Shown one piece after another: positions 17,373-27,356 of a stretch of 64,000 nt of DNA (its first letter is position 1; each line of letters opens with the position of its first letter). The DNA lies in NCBI GenBank assembly GCA_951813395.1, contig OX638356.1, positions 1,157,340 through 1,221,339 of the forward strand. The letters run 5' to 3'. Origin of the DNA: Longimicrobiales bacterium (GTDB taxonomy: Bacteria > Gemmatimonadota > Gemmatimonadetes > Longimicrobiales > Gaopeijiaceae). Position numbers and translations under genes: made by a program. The notes below the pieces were generated by a model that saw nothing but the letters and a program-made list of their open reading frames with translations, searched no databases and was not told the origin of the DNA.

Positions 17373-18131
17373 ATGTCCGACAAACCCCTGGGGCGCTTTA
17401 CATGGCATGAACTCATGACCTCGGATCCGGATGCGGCCCGCGATTTCTACACGCGTCTGACGGGCTGGGGAACCAGTATCTGGGACAGCGGCGACAGCCC
17501 CTACGAGATGTGGATGAACGGCGAAATGCCGGTGGGCGGAGTCATGGGATTGCCGGATCCCGAGGTGCCGCCGTGCTGGCTTTCCTACCTGTCGACCCCC
17601 GACCTGGACGAGACGCTCGCAGGCGTCCGGCGTCTCGGCGGGACGGTCATGGAGGAGATGGCGGTTCCGGAGGTGGGTCGCTTCGCCATACTGATGGACC
17701 CGCAGGGCGGTGTCTTTGCGGTGCTTGAGCCCGAGGGCGATGCGGCCGGGCACGATGGCCCCGCCGAGGTCGGCGAGTTTTCCTGGCGGGACCTCGCGAC
17801 CACCGACATGGACGCCGCGTGGGCCTTCTACTCCGAGGTGTTCGGTCTCCAGGCCGCCGACCGGATGGACATGGGACCGAACGGCTTCTACCAGATGTTC
17901 CACCGGGGCGCGCATCCGCTGGGCGGCATCTATAATGCACCCGAGGGAATGCCGCCGGGCTGGCTGCTGTACATTCGCGTCCCCGACGCGCACGCGGCGG
18001 CCGAGGCCGTCAAGGAGATGGGCGGACAGGTCCTCCACGGCCCGATGCAGGTGCCGGGGGGCGGCTTCATCGCACAATGCCTGGACGCGCAGGGGGTGCC
18101 GTTCGCGGTGCATTCCGTCACGAACGGCTGA
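17373..18131 (+). CDS. Two-domain VOC (glyoxalase-fold) protein
   Basis: A 252-residue protein made of two vicinal-oxygen-chelate modules, each with the pattern F-W/TWHEL...D...A..FY (first module from residue 7, second from about residue 138). The family includes glyoxalases, dioxygenases and resistance proteins; two-module forms like this are often annotated only as VOC proteins. The ATG at 17373 is seven bases after AGGAG; another ATG immediately precedes it. It stands between the P450 and the D-aminoacylase-type hydrolase, all on the plus strand. Confidence 0.8.
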   Translation: MSDKPLGRFTWHELMTSDPDAARDFYTRLTGWGTSIWDSGDSPYEMWMNGEMPVGGVMGLPDPEVPPCWLSYLSTPDLDETLAGVRRLGGTVMEEMAVPEVGRFAILMDPQGGVFAVLEPEGDAAGHDGPAEVGEFSWRDLATTDMDAAWAFYSEVFGLQAADRMDMGPNGFYQMFHRGAHPLGGIYNAPEGMPPGWLLYIRVPDAHAAAEAVKEMGGQVLHGPMQVPGGGFIAQCLDAQGVPFAVHSVTNG

Positions 18132-18194
18132 CATCGGGGCGCCGGAGCGCCGGATTCGCGCCGAAACAGCGACAGGACAATTCAGGAGGCCACC

Positions 18195-19904
18195 ATGACG
18201 CGCCGATCCATCGTCAGCCGTGGGGTCGACCCGCACGCCGGCCTCCTCCGCCGCCGGCTCGGTGCGACACTGCCCCTGCTCGCCGCGCTCCTGTGCGGCG
18301 CGTGTGCGCGGGGCGGTGCAATCGCCGACCTCATCATCGTCGGCGGGACGATCGTGGACGGCTCCGGCGACGGGCCCCGCACCGGAACGGTCGTGATCGC
18401 GGGGAACAGCATCGTCACGGTGGGCGGTGCGGCGGCCGACGGCGGCGGCGCCCAGGCCGCAGACACGATCGACGCCACCGGCCTCGTGGTGGCCCCCGGC
18501 TTCATCGACGTGCACAATCACACGCCGCCCGCCCTCGCGGACCCCCGGAACCGCCTCAACGAAGGCTTCATCCGGCAGGGAGTCACGACCGTCTTCGGCG
18601 GACCGGACGGACAGTTCGCCCCGACCCACATACGGCAGCTGTCGGACGCATATTCCGCGCAGGGGATCGGCACCAACGTCGCCTTCTACATCGGGCACAA
18701 CGGCATCCGCAGCGAGGTCATGGGCGTCGACCAGCGACGCGCGCCGACCGCCGGGGAGCTCGAGACGATGCGCGCGCTCGTGCGAGAGGGGATGGAACTC
18801 GGCGCCTTCGGCCTCTCCACCGGCCTGATGTACGAACCGGGGATGTTCTCCGAGACGGCCGAGGTGATCGCGCTCGCCATGGAAGCCGCGGAGTATGGCG
18901 GCGTGTACGACTCGCACGTGCGGAACCCGGTGCACGACTTCGTCGGGTCGGACCGCGAGGTCGTCGAGATCGCGGAAACGGCGGGGCTGCCAGGCAAGAT
19001 CGGCCACCTCAAGGCGGTGGGCCTGCACAACGAGGGCGTCATCGCCGATATCGTCGAGCTGGTGGAGGGCGCGCGCGAACGCGGCGTGGTGATCGCGTCG
19101 GACCAGTACCCGTACGACGGCGCCGCGACGGCCAGCCTGACCGGAATCGTGGTGGCGCCGCCGGACCTGGAGGGTCTCGATGCCTTCCGCAGCATGCAGC
19201 GGCAGGGTCGGTCGGACGAAGCGATGGCCCAGCTGAAGACGGCTTTGGCGGACCCGGGGTCCAGGGCCCTGCTGAAGGACGCCAGCGAGAACGGTGTCGA
19301 TGGCGGCTTCGCGTGGTTGAGGGCGACGGGGTACACCAGCATGAGGATTACCAGCTCGCCGGACTATCCCGAACTCGTCGGGCTCTACCTCTCGGAGATC
19401 GCGGAGGAGCGGGGGCAGGACCCCTTCGACGCGGTTGCCGAGTTGATCGTCGGCTCGTCGAAGCCGGTCAACCTGACCCTCGGCGCGATCAAGGAGCACG
19501 ACGTGCGCCGCCTCATGGTCCAGCCCTGGAACATGATCGCGAGCGACGGCGGCTATGCCGACGGCTCGGACGCGCCGGCCGGCCACCCCCGCAGCGCGGG
19601 CACCTTCCCCCGTTTGATCGGCCACTATGCCCGGGACGAGGGAGTGCTGTCGCTGGAAGAGGCCGTGCGCAAGGTCACTTCGCTGCCCGCCGACTTCCAC
19701 GGCATCGACGACCGTGGCCGGCTGGACGCGGGCATGCGCGCGGACATCGCGATCTTCGACCCCGCCACGATCATCGACCGATCGGACTGGGATCATCCAC
19801 AGCGCTTCGCAGAGGGGATGGTGCACGTCCTCGTCAACGGCGTGCCGGTGCTTCGCCACGGTGAGATGACGGGTGAGGCGCCGGGCGAGGTCGTGAAACG
19901 GTAG
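18195..19904 (+). CDS. N-acyl-D-amino-acid deacylase-type amidohydrolase, lipoprotein
   Basis: A 569-residue exported metal-dependent hydrolase of the D-aminoacylase family, which releases D-amino acids from N-acyl forms. The beta-barrel metal ligands start with VHNH (His107, His109) after APGFID, and GLSTGLMYEP and DSHVRN follow in the expected order; ASDQYPYDG and ASDGG mark the later active site. The N-terminus has a hydrophobic run ending LCGAC (lipid site likely Cys37). GGAGG lies six bases before the ATG. It is intact and serves as a comparison for the deleted relative at 41702-42574. Confidence 0.88.
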   Translation: MTRRSIVSRGVDPHAGLLRRRLGATLPLLAALLCGACARGGAIADLIIVGGTIVDGSGDGPRTGTVVIAGNSIVTVGGAAADGGGAQAADTIDATGLVVAPGFIDVHNHTPPALADPRNRLNEGFIRQGVTTVFGGPDGQFAPTHIRQLSDAYSAQGIGTNVAFYIGHNGIRSEVMGVDQRRAPTAGELETMRALVREGMELGAFGLSTGLMYEPGMFSETAEVIALAMEAAEYGGVYDSHVRNPVHDFVGSDREVVEIAETAGLPGKIGHLKAVGLHNEGVIADIVELVEGARERGVVIASDQYPYDGAATASLTGIVVAPPDLEGLDAFRSMQRQGRSDEAMAQLKTALADPGSRALLKDASENGVDGGFAWLRATGYTSMRITSSPDYPELVGLYLSEIAEERGQDPFDAVAELIVGSSKPVNLTLGAIKEHDVRRLMVQPWNMIASDGGYADGSDAPAGHPRSAGTFPRLIGHYARDEGVLSLEEAVRKVTSLPADFHGIDDRGRLDAGMRADIAIFDPATIIDRSDWDHPQRFAEGMVHVLVNGVPVLRHGEMTGEAPGEVVKR

Positions 19905-19923
19905 AGCCCGAGGAGACGCCATC

Positions 19924-20442
19924 GTGGTGACGCCGCGCTCCCCGGGGGTGACGTTCCGTCCGATGGTTTCGGGCGACTGGCCCGCCGTCGCGGAGATCTA
20001 CCGGCAGGGCATCGAATCCGGAAACGCGACCTTCGAAACCGAAGTGCCGTATTGGGAGAGTTGGCACGCCGCGCGACACCCCGCCTGCCGGATCATTGCC
20101 GAGGTGGACGGGGAGACGGTCGGGTTCGCGGCGCTGAGCCCCGTGTCCGGACGGCCCGTCTACGCCGGCGTGCAGGAAGTCATGATCTACATCGCCGCGT
20201 CGGCGCGCGGCCAGGGTGTGGGTGGGCGGCTGCTCGATCAGCTCGTTCGGGAGGCCGAGGCCGAGGGAATCTGGACCCTCAAGGCGGGGATCTTCCCCGA
20301 GAACCGGACTTCAATCCACATCTTCGAGCAGGTCGGCTTCCGTATTCTGGGGACGCACGACCGCCTTGGCCGGTTCCACGACGGGCGCTGGCGCGACGTG
20401 GTGCTGATGGAACGGAGGAGCGCGGTCGCGGGGACTGCCTGA
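19924..20442 (+). CDS. GNAT N-acetyltransferase, phosphinothricin acetyltransferase-like
   Basis: A 172-residue cytoplasmic acetyltransferase. The acetyl-CoA loop RGQGVGGRLL is at 95-104, and the pattern IYRQGIESGNATFETE near the N-terminus with NRTSIHIFEQVGFR at about 126-140 is typical of the Bar/Pat/YncA subgroup, which acetylates small amines or amino-acid analogues. GTG codons at 19924 and 19927 both follow a GAGGAGACG; I give the first. It starts 19 bases after the D-aminoacylase gene, so they are probably co-transcribed. Confidence 0.82.
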   Translation: MVTPRSPGVTFRPMVSGDWPAVAEIYRQGIESGNATFETEVPYWESWHAARHPACRIIAEVDGETVGFAALSPVSGRPVYAGVQEVMIYIAASARGQGVGGRLLDQLVREAEAEGIWTLKAGIFPENRTSIHIFEQVGFRILGTHDRLGRFHDGRWRDVVLMERRSAVAGTA

Positions 20443-20460
20443 ACGGGCGCGGGGGGAACG

Positions 20461-21630
20461 CTATCCGGCCTGTGTCCGCAGCGCCAGTTCGTGCACCCTG
20501 CTCAGGGGCAACGCGGTAACCCCGTGCGCCAGCCGATACTCAAGCTCTCCGGGGTAGATCACCCAGAGGTGCTCCAACTCGAGATCCGCTTTCACGATGT
20601 GCATGGACTTCGTCGTCCGCGGCGTTTCGGTGCACTTGAACTCGAACCCCCAGCGCCGACCCCGCCGCAGCAGCAGCAGGTCGAGTTCCGCTCCGCGCTG
20701 CGTGCGGTAGAAGTATGCCTCGCGCTCGCCGTGAACCAGCAGTGTCTGCTCCAGCGCGAACCCTTCCCAGCTCGCACCATAGCGGGGATGATGCAGGAGA
20801 TCGTGCATGTCCTCGAGGCCCAGCAGGTGGTGCAGCATCCCGCTGTCCCGCAGATAGACCCTGGGCGACTTTACGATTCGCTTGCCGAGATTGGTGAACC
20901 ACGGCTGTAGCACCCGAACCATGAAGGCGCCCTCCAGCAGATCGCGGTACCGCATCACGGATTTCGTACGGGTGTCCAGCGATCTGGCCAGCTCGGAAGC
21001 GTTCCAGGTCTGACCGTGGAGATGCGCCAACATCCTCCAGAAGCGTCCGATGCCCTCCGAGGAGACACCCGGGCGCAGGCCCGGAATGTCTCGCTCGACA
21101 AATGTCCGGGTAAACGACTCCATCCAGCGGCTCCATGCTCCTGCAGACTCCGCGAGATAGGCGCGGGGAAACCCGCCGCGCATCCACAGCCGGTCGTGAT
21201 TGGCCGCTCCGACTTCGGCGAGCGCGAGCCCCCCCATCTCCACGAACATTATCCTTCCGGCGAGCGTCTCGGAGACGCCGCAAACGAGATCGATCGAAGC
21301 GCTTCCCAACAGAAGAAAAACGGCCTTGCGCCCCGGGTCGTCACAGATCGGCCGGAGTACCTCGAAGATCTCCGGCATGCGCTGGACCTCGTCGAGAACG
21401 ACCAGACCTTCGCCAGTCCGGAGTACCCTGCCCGGAGTTCTGGCCAGAGCTTCGCGCTCGGTGGCCACCTCCAGATCGAAAAACAGAGAACCACCCGGCC
21501 AGGAACGCAACTGTCTCGCCAAGGTCGTCTTGCCAACCTGTCGGGCTCCCAGAACGGCGACGACGGGGGCCTCGGCAAGTCGGGTGGTTATCGCGGCGAG
21601 CAGACCGGCACGTGCTATAGATTGTTGCAT
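20461..21630 (-). CDS. DUF4143 AAA-family ATPase
   Basis: A 389-residue protein with an AAA_14 P-loop, GARQVGKTT (28-36), Walker B region LVVLDEVQRMPE, and a C-terminal DUF4143 domain with a nuclease-like core (ELDLLLLRRGRRWGFEFKC). The family is widespread in mobile or stand-alone contexts, and its biological role is not settled. GGAG lies six bases before the ATG and a conspicuous AT-rich promoter-like region sits above it. A second member is at 40301-41533. Confidence 0.85.
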   Translation of the reverse strand: MQQSIARAGLLAAITTRLAEAPVVAVLGARQVGKTTLARQLRSWPGGSLFFDLEVATEREALARTPGRVLRTGEGLVVLDEVQRMPEIFEVLRPICDDPGRKAVFLLLGSASIDLVCGVSETLAGRIMFVEMGGLALAEVGAANHDRLWMRGGFPRAYLAESAGAWSRWMESFTRTFVERDIPGLRPGVSSEGIGRFWRMLAHLHGQTWNASELARSLDTRTKSVMRYRDLLEGAFMVRVLQPWFTNLGKRIVKSPRVYLRDSGMLHHLLGLEDMHDLLHHPRYGASWEGFALEQTLLVHGEREAYFYRTQRGAELDLLLLRRGRRWGFEFKCTETPRTTKSMHIVKADLELEHLWVIYPGELEYRLAHGVTALPLSRVHELALRTQAG

Positions 21631-21647
21631 ATTGACTCCATCAGGAT

Positions 21648-21661
21648 CAAATATACTACAA
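21648..21661 (-). promoter_or_regulatory. Promoter-like motif TTGTAGTATATTTG
   Basis: Read on the minus strand, this 14-mer lies 18 bases before the ATG of the DUF4143 ATPase. Its TATATTTG matches TAnnTTTG, the minus-7 box known in Bacteroidota, and the same 11-mer core TGTAGTATATT occurs before the DUF5916 gene at 62.05 kb. I see no convincing minus-33/minus-35 element at the right distance. Confidence 0.4.
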
Positions 21662-21679
21662 TCTCTAACTATATTCGCG

Positions 21680-22741
21680 CTACGCCACCTCGATCGACTC
21701 GTCCAGGAAGACGTCCTGGATCAGGTTCAGCAGCTTGACCCCGTCGGCCATCGGGCGCTGGAACGCCTTGCGCCCCGAGATCAGCCCCATCCCGCCGGCC
21801 CGCTTGTTGATCACCGCCGTGCGCGCGGCCTGCGCGAAGTCGTTGGCCCCGCTCGACCCCCCTGAATTGATCAGCCCCACGCGGCCCATGTAGCAGTTGG
21901 CCACCTGGTAGCGCGTCAGCTCGATCGGATGATCGCCGGGGACCAGGTCGGAGTACACCTTGTCGTGCGTGCGGCCGAAGCCGATGGCCCGGTAGCCGTT
22001 GTTGTTCTCGGCCTGCTTCTGCTTGACGATGTCGGCCTCGATCGTGACGCCGAGGTGATTGGCCTGGCCCGTGAGATCGGCGGCGGCGTGGTAGTTGACC
22101 CCGTCCTTGTTGAAGGCGGATTGCCGGAGGTAGCACCACAGCACCGTGACCATGCCCAGTTCGTGTGCCATCTGGAAAGCTTCGGAGGCCTCCTGCAGCT
22201 GGCGCATCCCCTGGTCGGACCCGAAATAGATCGTGGCGCCGACCGCGACTGCACCCAGCTCCCACGCCTGCTGGACGCTCGCGAACATCACCTGATCGTA
22301 GCGGTTGGGGTAGGTGAGCAACTCGTTGTGGTTGAGCTTGACCAGGAACGGGATCCGGTGCGCGTACTTCCGCGAGACCGAGCCCAGAACGCCCAGTGTG
22401 GACGCCACCGCGTTGCAGCCCCCCTCGAGCGCCAGTTCGACAATGTTCCCCGGGTCGAAGAACGGCGGATTGGGCGCAAAGGACGCGCCAGCCGAGTGCT
22501 CGATCCCCTGGTCGACCGGCAGAATCGAAACGTAGCCGGTGCCCGCCAGCCGCCCGTGCCCGAGAATCTGCTGCATGCTGCGCAGGACCTGCGGGTTGCG
22601 GTCCGTGCCCGTGACCACCCGGTCAACGAAATCGGGGCCGGGCAGGTGGAGCTGTTCTCGCGGAAAGCCCCTGGCGCGATAGGTGAGAAGGTCTTCGGCC
22701 TCGGCTCCCAGAAGGTCTTCGATTCTGTTGGATACGGACAT
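21680..22741 (-). CDS. fbaB: Class I fructose-bisphosphate aldolase (DhnA/FbaB type)
   Basis: Cytoplasmic 353-residue aldolase that cleaves or forms fructose-1,6-bisphosphate through a Schiff base. The family hallmarks [14 protein letters not shown] (72-85) and [17 protein letters not shown] are present; Lys240 in ADIVK aligns with the Schiff-base lysine. The phosphate-binding [12 protein letters not shown] is near the C-terminus. ATG at 22741 was chosen because similarity begins there; the open frame upstream is low-complexity Arg/Pro. A clear Shine-Dalgarno is missing. It diverges from the SusC gene. Confidence 0.92.
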   Translation of the reverse strand: MSVSNRIEDLLGAEAEDLLTYRARGFPREQLHLPGPDFVDRVVTGTDRNPQVLRSMQQILGHGRLAGTGYVSILPVDQGIEHSAGASFAPNPPFFDPGNIVELALEGGCNAVASTLGVLGSVSRKYAHRIPFLVKLNHNELLTYPNRYDQVMFASVQQAWELGAVAVGATIYFGSDQGMRQLQEASEAFQMAHELGMVTVLWCYLRQSAFNKDGVNYHAAADLTGQANHLGVTIEADIVKQKQAENNNGYRAIGFGRTHDKVYSDLVPGDHPIELTRYQVANCYMGRVGLINSGGSSGANDFAQAARTAVINKRAGGMGLISGRKAFQRPMADGVKLLNLIQDVFLDESIEVA

Positions 22742-23171
22742 GGTGCTCGTGGTGTTGAGTGATCGCCAAAACGCCAAAACGTGGCGGGCCTTAACCGCCC
22801 GCCGCCCCGGGCACAACTGTACCGCATGGCTCCGGGCTTGGGAAGGACCTCGCGGCGAATGGTGACATGGTCGGGCACGTCCGCCGCCGAACGGGCGGCG
22901 AGAGCGTGTAGCCGACACCTTCCGGCTTGCCCGGGCCAGCTTGCCCGGCGCCCCGGTGGCACGTACGTTGACCCCGCTGGGCAAGTGTATCCGTAACGGT
23001 ATCCAGCAATGGGCCCTTCGCGGGCCTACAGCTACGTCCGGCTTCTTGAAAAGTCGCTCCTTTCAGGGGCGAGTGTCGCAGTTGAGTTGAACTCGCGATA
23101 AATGCTCGCAGGGTCGTTACCTCTTCCGCCAAACCGGCGTGCGTGCGGCCCGAAACACAAGGAGGCGACGT
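22742..23171. other. 430-base divergent intergenic region, fbaB / susC-like
   Basis: No gene is supported here. It holds a tandem GCCAAAAC-GCCAAAAC, a GC-rich hairpin (GGCGGG ... CCCGCC around 22788-22808), a second hairpin GGCCC-TTCGC-GGGCC near 23014, and the small palindrome GAGTTGAACTC followed by GATAAAT (about 23083-23101). The last could be part of the susC promoter. No known riboswitch or small-RNA consensus was recognised. AAGGAGG stands seven bases before the susC start. Confidence 0.4.
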
Positions 23172-26069
23172 ATGACCAGATCCATTCCCCCTCCCCTCAA
23201 GCAGAGCTTCGGGGCCCTCGCGGTCCTCTGTCTGGCCGCGATGCCTGCGCTCGGCCAGACGACGGGGAGCGTCACGGGACTCGTGACCAGTTCGGTCGGA
23301 GGACGACCGCTTTCGGGGGTGCAGATTTCGGTTCCCGGAAGCGGTCTCGGCACCGTCACGGGCAACAACGGCCGCTACCTGATCCCCAACGTGCCGGCGG
23401 GTGAACTGTTGACCATCCGGGCCGATGTCATCGGGTTCGGTCCGGAGGAGATTCAGGTCACCGTGACCGTTGGGCAGGGTGTCGCGGCCGACTTCGTGCT
23501 CACCGAACGCGCGATCAGCCTGGACGAGCTGGTGGTTACGGGGTCGGCCCAGGAAACCGCCAAACGAAAGCTTGGCAACTCCATCTCGACGGTGAACGCC
23601 CTGGATGTAACCGCGGCCGCGCCGATCACGAGCGTGGACCAGCTCATTCAGGGGCGGTCGGCGGGTGTCGCGATGAATCTCGCATCCGGAACCGTGGGCC
23701 TGGGTGGAATAATCCGCATCCGCGGCATGACTTCCGTGTCGCTGAGCGGTGACCCGGTGGTGTATATCGACGGGATCAGAGTCGACGCCTCCCACGACCA
23801 GGGGGGTGTCTGGTTCGGCGGTATGGACATCTCCCGGCTGCAGGACATCTCGACCTCGGAGATCGAAAGAATCGAGATCGTGAAGGGCTCGGCCGCCTCC
23901 ACGATGTATGGCACGCAGGGCGCCAACGGGGTCATCCAGATCTTCACGAAGCGGGGGCGGACGGGCGCACCCCAGTGGAACTTCGAAGTCGAACAGGGAT
24001 TCGAGCGGACGCCAACCGACACCTTCCCGGGCCGAATGAACCACCTCTTCCGGGGACCCGACGGCTTCCAGGCCCGCGACCCCAAGGAGCTGGTTGAGAA
24101 TGGCTACCACCACCGCTACGCCGGTTCCGTGAGCGGAGGCGGGCAGTCGGTTCGCTACTTCATCTCGGGGAGCTACAAGGGCCAGGAGGCCTCGCTCAAG
24201 GGCGATGCAAACTGGAACAAGGTCATTTCCGGCCGCTTGAACCTCACTACGGTTCTCAGCCCGACCGTGACGGTGACGGCAACATCCAGTCTCATCCACA
24301 ACCGATTGCGGGTTCCCGACGACAACAACGCGCTGCACGGACTCTATTCCCAGTTTGCGAGCGGTTTGCCCTACACGGCTACGGCGGACCGGCCATACGG
24401 AGAGCGTTTCGGGAGTGTGGCGGCCAACAGCACGCTGGAAAACCTGCAACGGGTCCTGCGGGCGACATCCGGTTTCGAGATCGTCCACCGGCCCAGCGAC
24501 CGATTCGGCCACACGTTCCGAACCGGGGTTGACTGGTTCACGGACGAGTTCACCAAGTTCTTCCCGTTCGGCTACGAGGGCTCGGGCAACAAGTTGGGCA
24601 ACAAGCGCAACCACACGCGGACCTTCCGCGACGTGACCACGGAGTACCGTGCGACCCTTTCCAACGACTTTACCGACTGGTTCTCATCAGAGGTCACGGG
24701 CGGCTTCCAGGGCAACTTCGAGAATACCGTCCGGGTGGACGCGCGGGGCACGGATTTCCCGGCGCCAGGGGTCAAATCGGTTGACGCGACCTCGGTAACC
24801 ACCGGGTCCGAGCGCCGTGTGGAAGAGATCAACGCCGGTGTGTTCGCGCAGGGAACATTCGGATTCTGGGACAAGATCTTCCTTACCGCCGGCATGAGGC
24901 TGGATGGAAACTCGGCATTCGGGAACGAGTTCAATACACAGCTCTACCCGAAGGCGTCGGTAGCCTACAACGTCTCTGAAGAGGGGTTCTGGCCCACCGG
25001 CCTGATCCCGACGATGAAATTCCGGGTGGCGTACGGCGAATCCGGCCTCGCCCCTGCCCAGTTTGCTGCGGACCGCACCTGGGTGCCCGTGTCGGCGCAG
25101 GGAGGCCTGCCCGCGGTGACGCCCGGCAACATCGGAAATCCGGACCTCGGACCGGAGCGTTCCCGGGAAATCGAAGTGGGGTTCGACGCGGGCGTCCTGG
25201 ACGACCGGATCGGCGTCGAGGTAACCGCGTACTTCCAGAAGACCAGGGACGCTCTTCTCTTCAAGCCCTTCCCATCGTCACAGGGCTTTCTCGCCGATCA
25301 GCTGACCAACATCGGGGCGATCGAAAACCGCGGGGTGGAGATCGGCGTGAACGCGCTGCTCTACAGCTCGCAGGACTTCGAGTGGTCGGGCAACGCGCAG
25401 TTCGCGACCCAGCACAACGAGGTTACGGATATGGGCGGGGTCGCCGATCTCAGCGGCTTCGGCTTCAGGATCACGGAGGGGCATCCCGTTCACGGCGCCT
25501 GGGGCTTCGACCTCGAAGGCTGGGACCCGAACACGCGGACGCACAGCCGCACCAGCGAACAGAACTTCCAGGGCCGCAAGGACCCGAGCTGGTTCGGCTC
25601 GTACTCGAACCAGTTCCGATGGAAGTCCGTCACCGTGTCCGCGATGTCCGAGTTCCGGGGCGGGATGGTGAAGAACAACTTCTCACGGTACTGGTCCGCC
25701 CGGGTGCGCACGGGAGACGAGTATCTGTCCCTGGTCGAGCAGCCGAACGGGACTCCGACCCCGGCATCCGACTCGCTCTACAACTACACGACGACCCTGG
25801 GCTACACCGGCTTCTGGGAACCGGCCGATTTCTTCACGATTCGTGAGATCAGCGTCGGCTACGACCTTCCCGACGAGTGGCTGGCCAACTTCGGCCTGAC
25901 CCGGTCGAGCATCAGGTTTTCCGCGAGGAACCTATGGATGTGGAGCGTGTTCTCGGGAATACACCCCGAGACCAATTGGGACGGAGCGTCCAACCTGCGA
26001 AACGCACAGGACTTCGACACCCTGCCGCCGCCGAGGATCTTCCTGATGACCTTCCGGACATCGATGTGA
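23172..26069 (+). CDS. SusC/RagA-like TonB-dependent outer-membrane receptor
   Basis: A 965-residue outer-membrane transporter. After a signal peptide (cleavage near ALGQ) comes a carboxypeptidase-regulatory-like domain (TGSVTGLVTSS to about residue 110), a plug with the TonB-box-like segment EAGS-type sequence SLDELVVTGSAQ, the plug motif IRIRGMTSVSLSGDPVVYID, and a C-terminal beta-barrel ending in ...FLMTFRTSM with a terminal hydrophobic residue. It pairs with the SusD-like lipoprotein 12 bases downstream. In this family the ligand may be a glycan or peptide; context with many peptidases favours peptides, but that is inference. Confidence 0.92.
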   Translation: MTRSIPPPLKQSFGALAVLCLAAMPALGQTTGSVTGLVTSSVGGRPLSGVQISVPGSGLGTVTGNNGRYLIPNVPAGELLTIRADVIGFGPEEIQVTVTVGQGVAADFVLTERAISLDELVVTGSAQETAKRKLGNSISTVNALDVTAAAPITSVDQLIQGRSAGVAMNLASGTVGLGGIIRIRGMTSVSLSGDPVVYIDGIRVDASHDQGGVWFGGMDISRLQDISTSEIERIEIVKGSAASTMYGTQGANGVIQIFTKRGRTGAPQWNFEVEQGFERTPTDTFPGRMNHLFRGPDGFQARDPKELVENGYHHRYAGSVSGGGQSVRYFISGSYKGQEASLKGDANWNKVISGRLNLTTVLSPTVTVTATSSLIHNRLRVPDDNNALHGLYSQFASGLPYTATADRPYGERFGSVAANSTLENLQRVLRATSGFEIVHRPSDRFGHTFRTGVDWFTDEFTKFFPFGYEGSGNKLGNKRNHTRTFRDVTTEYRATLSNDFTDWFSSEVTGGFQGNFENTVRVDARGTDFPAPGVKSVDATSVTTGSERRVEEINAGVFAQGTFGFWDKIFLTAGMRLDGNSAFGNEFNTQLYPKASVAYNVSEEGFWPTGLIPTMKFRVAYGESGLAPAQFAADRTWVPVSAQGGLPAVTPGNIGNPDLGPERSREIEVGFDAGVLDDRIGVEVTAYFQKTRDALLFKPFPSSQGFLADQLTNIGAIENRGVEIGVNALLYSSQDFEWSGNAQFATQHNEVTDMGGVADLSGFGFRITEGHPVHGAWGFDLEGWDPNTRTHSRTSEQNFQGRKDPSWFGSYSNQFRWKSVTVSAMSEFRGGMVKNNFSRYWSARVRTGDEYLSLVEQPNGTPTPASDSLYNYTTTLGYTGFWEPADFFTIREISVGYDLPDEWLANFGLTRSSIRFSARNLWMWSVFSGIHPETNWDGASNLRNAQDFDTLPPPRIFLMTFRTSM

Positions 26070-26081
26070 CGGGAGGATGAC

Positions 26082-27344
26082 ATGACTAACGATCAGAAAG
26101 GAAGAAGCACCATGACGCGCAGCTGCAAGGTATTTCGTGGCGTGACCTTCCGTTTGCCACCGCTCGGCGCGATCGGGCTCACGGCCGTGATTCTGTCGCT
26201 GCCGGCGTGCGACGGGCTGTTCGAGGTGCAGAATGAGCAGGATATCCTCGAGCTGGATCTCGACCAGGAAGCGGCGCTGACTCCCTTGGTGAACGGAGTC
26301 GCCGGAGACTGGATCGACATGTACGACAACGCAATCAACATCATGGGACTCGTTTCCTTCGAGCTGATCCACACCGGCTCCTTCCCGAGCTGGAGGTCCG
26401 TGGAGACGGGCCTCATGGACCGCACCTCGAACGGAAACGGCGTCTACAACCAGATGGCGCGGTCGATCTGGGTCGCGGACGACGCGGCTCGCCGGATCGA
26501 CGAGGGCTTTCCCGAGGCCAGATCCGAGCCGGCCCAGGTGCGACTGTATGGGGGACTCGGCAAGGTCATGCTGGCCGACAACTTCTGCGAAGGCACCCTC
26601 GACGGAGGGCCGGCAATGCCGCCCGCGGAATTCTACCGGCTGGCCGAGCAGGACTTTACCGATGCGATGTCGAGGGCGACGGCGGCGGGAGCCCCTGACT
26701 GGGCGATGCGGGCCCAGGCAGGACGAGCCCGCGCCCGGTCCATGCTGGGCGACCATGCGGGCGCCCTGGCGGACGCGATGGCGATCCCGGCGGGCTACCG
26801 CTTCGACGCCATCTATTCCCAGAACAGCGGACGCGAAGAGAACTCGGTCGCCAGCCTGACGCGCACCCTGACAAGACGTGAAGCGGGCGTCCATCCCACG
26901 TTCTACGACGATTCTCGCTTCATCGCGGATCCGAGAACGTCCTTCATCGACCGGGGGCCCAACGAAACCGGGCCGGATCCGACCCGAAAGTACGTGGAGC
27001 AGGAGAAGTACAAGCTCCGGGACTCACCCATTCCCATTTCGACCTGGCAGGAAGCCCGCCTGATCGAAGCGGAGGCCGAGCTGAATATCGGGAGCCCTGA
27101 ACGCGCGGTCGTGCTCATCAACGAGGTGCGGGCATTCGTAGCTCTCGATCCCTACGGGGGAGAGATGAGCCAATCGGCCGTGATGGATCAGCTGATGTAC
27201 GAGCGTTCGGCCGAATTGTGGCTGCAGGCCCATCGCCTCAACGACCTCAGGAGAATCGGCGATCCCGCGCTTGCCGGCCGCGACGTATGCTTCGAGATCG
27301 GCATCGACGAGTGGGAGTCGAACCCGAACCTCGGCGGTAGCTGA
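26082..27344 (+). CDS. SusD/RagB-like nutrient-binding lipoprotein
   Basis: A 420-residue surface lipoprotein that caps the SusC-like transporter. The signal peptide ends LSLPAC, with the lipid cysteine near residue 44. Helical TPR-like segments follow, and the C-terminal PISTWQEARLIEAEAELN and YERSAELWLQAHRLNDLRR are characteristic. GGAGG stands five bases before the ATG at 26082; an ATG ten codons later also has AAGGAAG and would give a more usual signal-peptide length. It is followed by a strong hairpin terminator. Confidence 0.88.
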   Translation: MTNDQKGRSTMTRSCKVFRGVTFRLPPLGAIGLTAVILSLPACDGLFEVQNEQDILELDLDQEAALTPLVNGVAGDWIDMYDNAINIMGLVSFELIHTGSFPSWRSVETGLMDRTSNGNGVYNQMARSIWVADDAARRIDEGFPEARSEPAQVRLYGGLGKVMLADNFCEGTLDGGPAMPPAEFYRLAEQDFTDAMSRATAAGAPDWAMRAQAGRARARSMLGDHAGALADAMAIPAGYRFDAIYSQNSGREENSVASLTRTLTRREAGVHPTFYDDSRFIADPRTSFIDRGPNETGPDPTRKYVEQEKYKLRDSPIPISTWQEARLIEAEAELNIGSPERAVVLINEVRAFVALDPYGGEMSQSAVMDQLMYERSAELWLQAHRLNDLRRIGDPALAGRDVCFEIGIDEWESNPNLGGS

Positions 27345-27356
27345 CCGCCTCGCCTG

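Noticed and set aside
17304-19922. An 872-codon minus-strand open frame opposite the VOC and D-aminoacylase genes
   Set aside because: Same antisense effect; the plus-strand genes have ribosome-binding sites and catalytic motifs.
22790-23100. A structured RNA (6S, SRP or riboswitch) in the fbaB/susC gap
   Set aside because: Two small hairpins are visible but none of the conserved sequence blocks of these RNAs was found.
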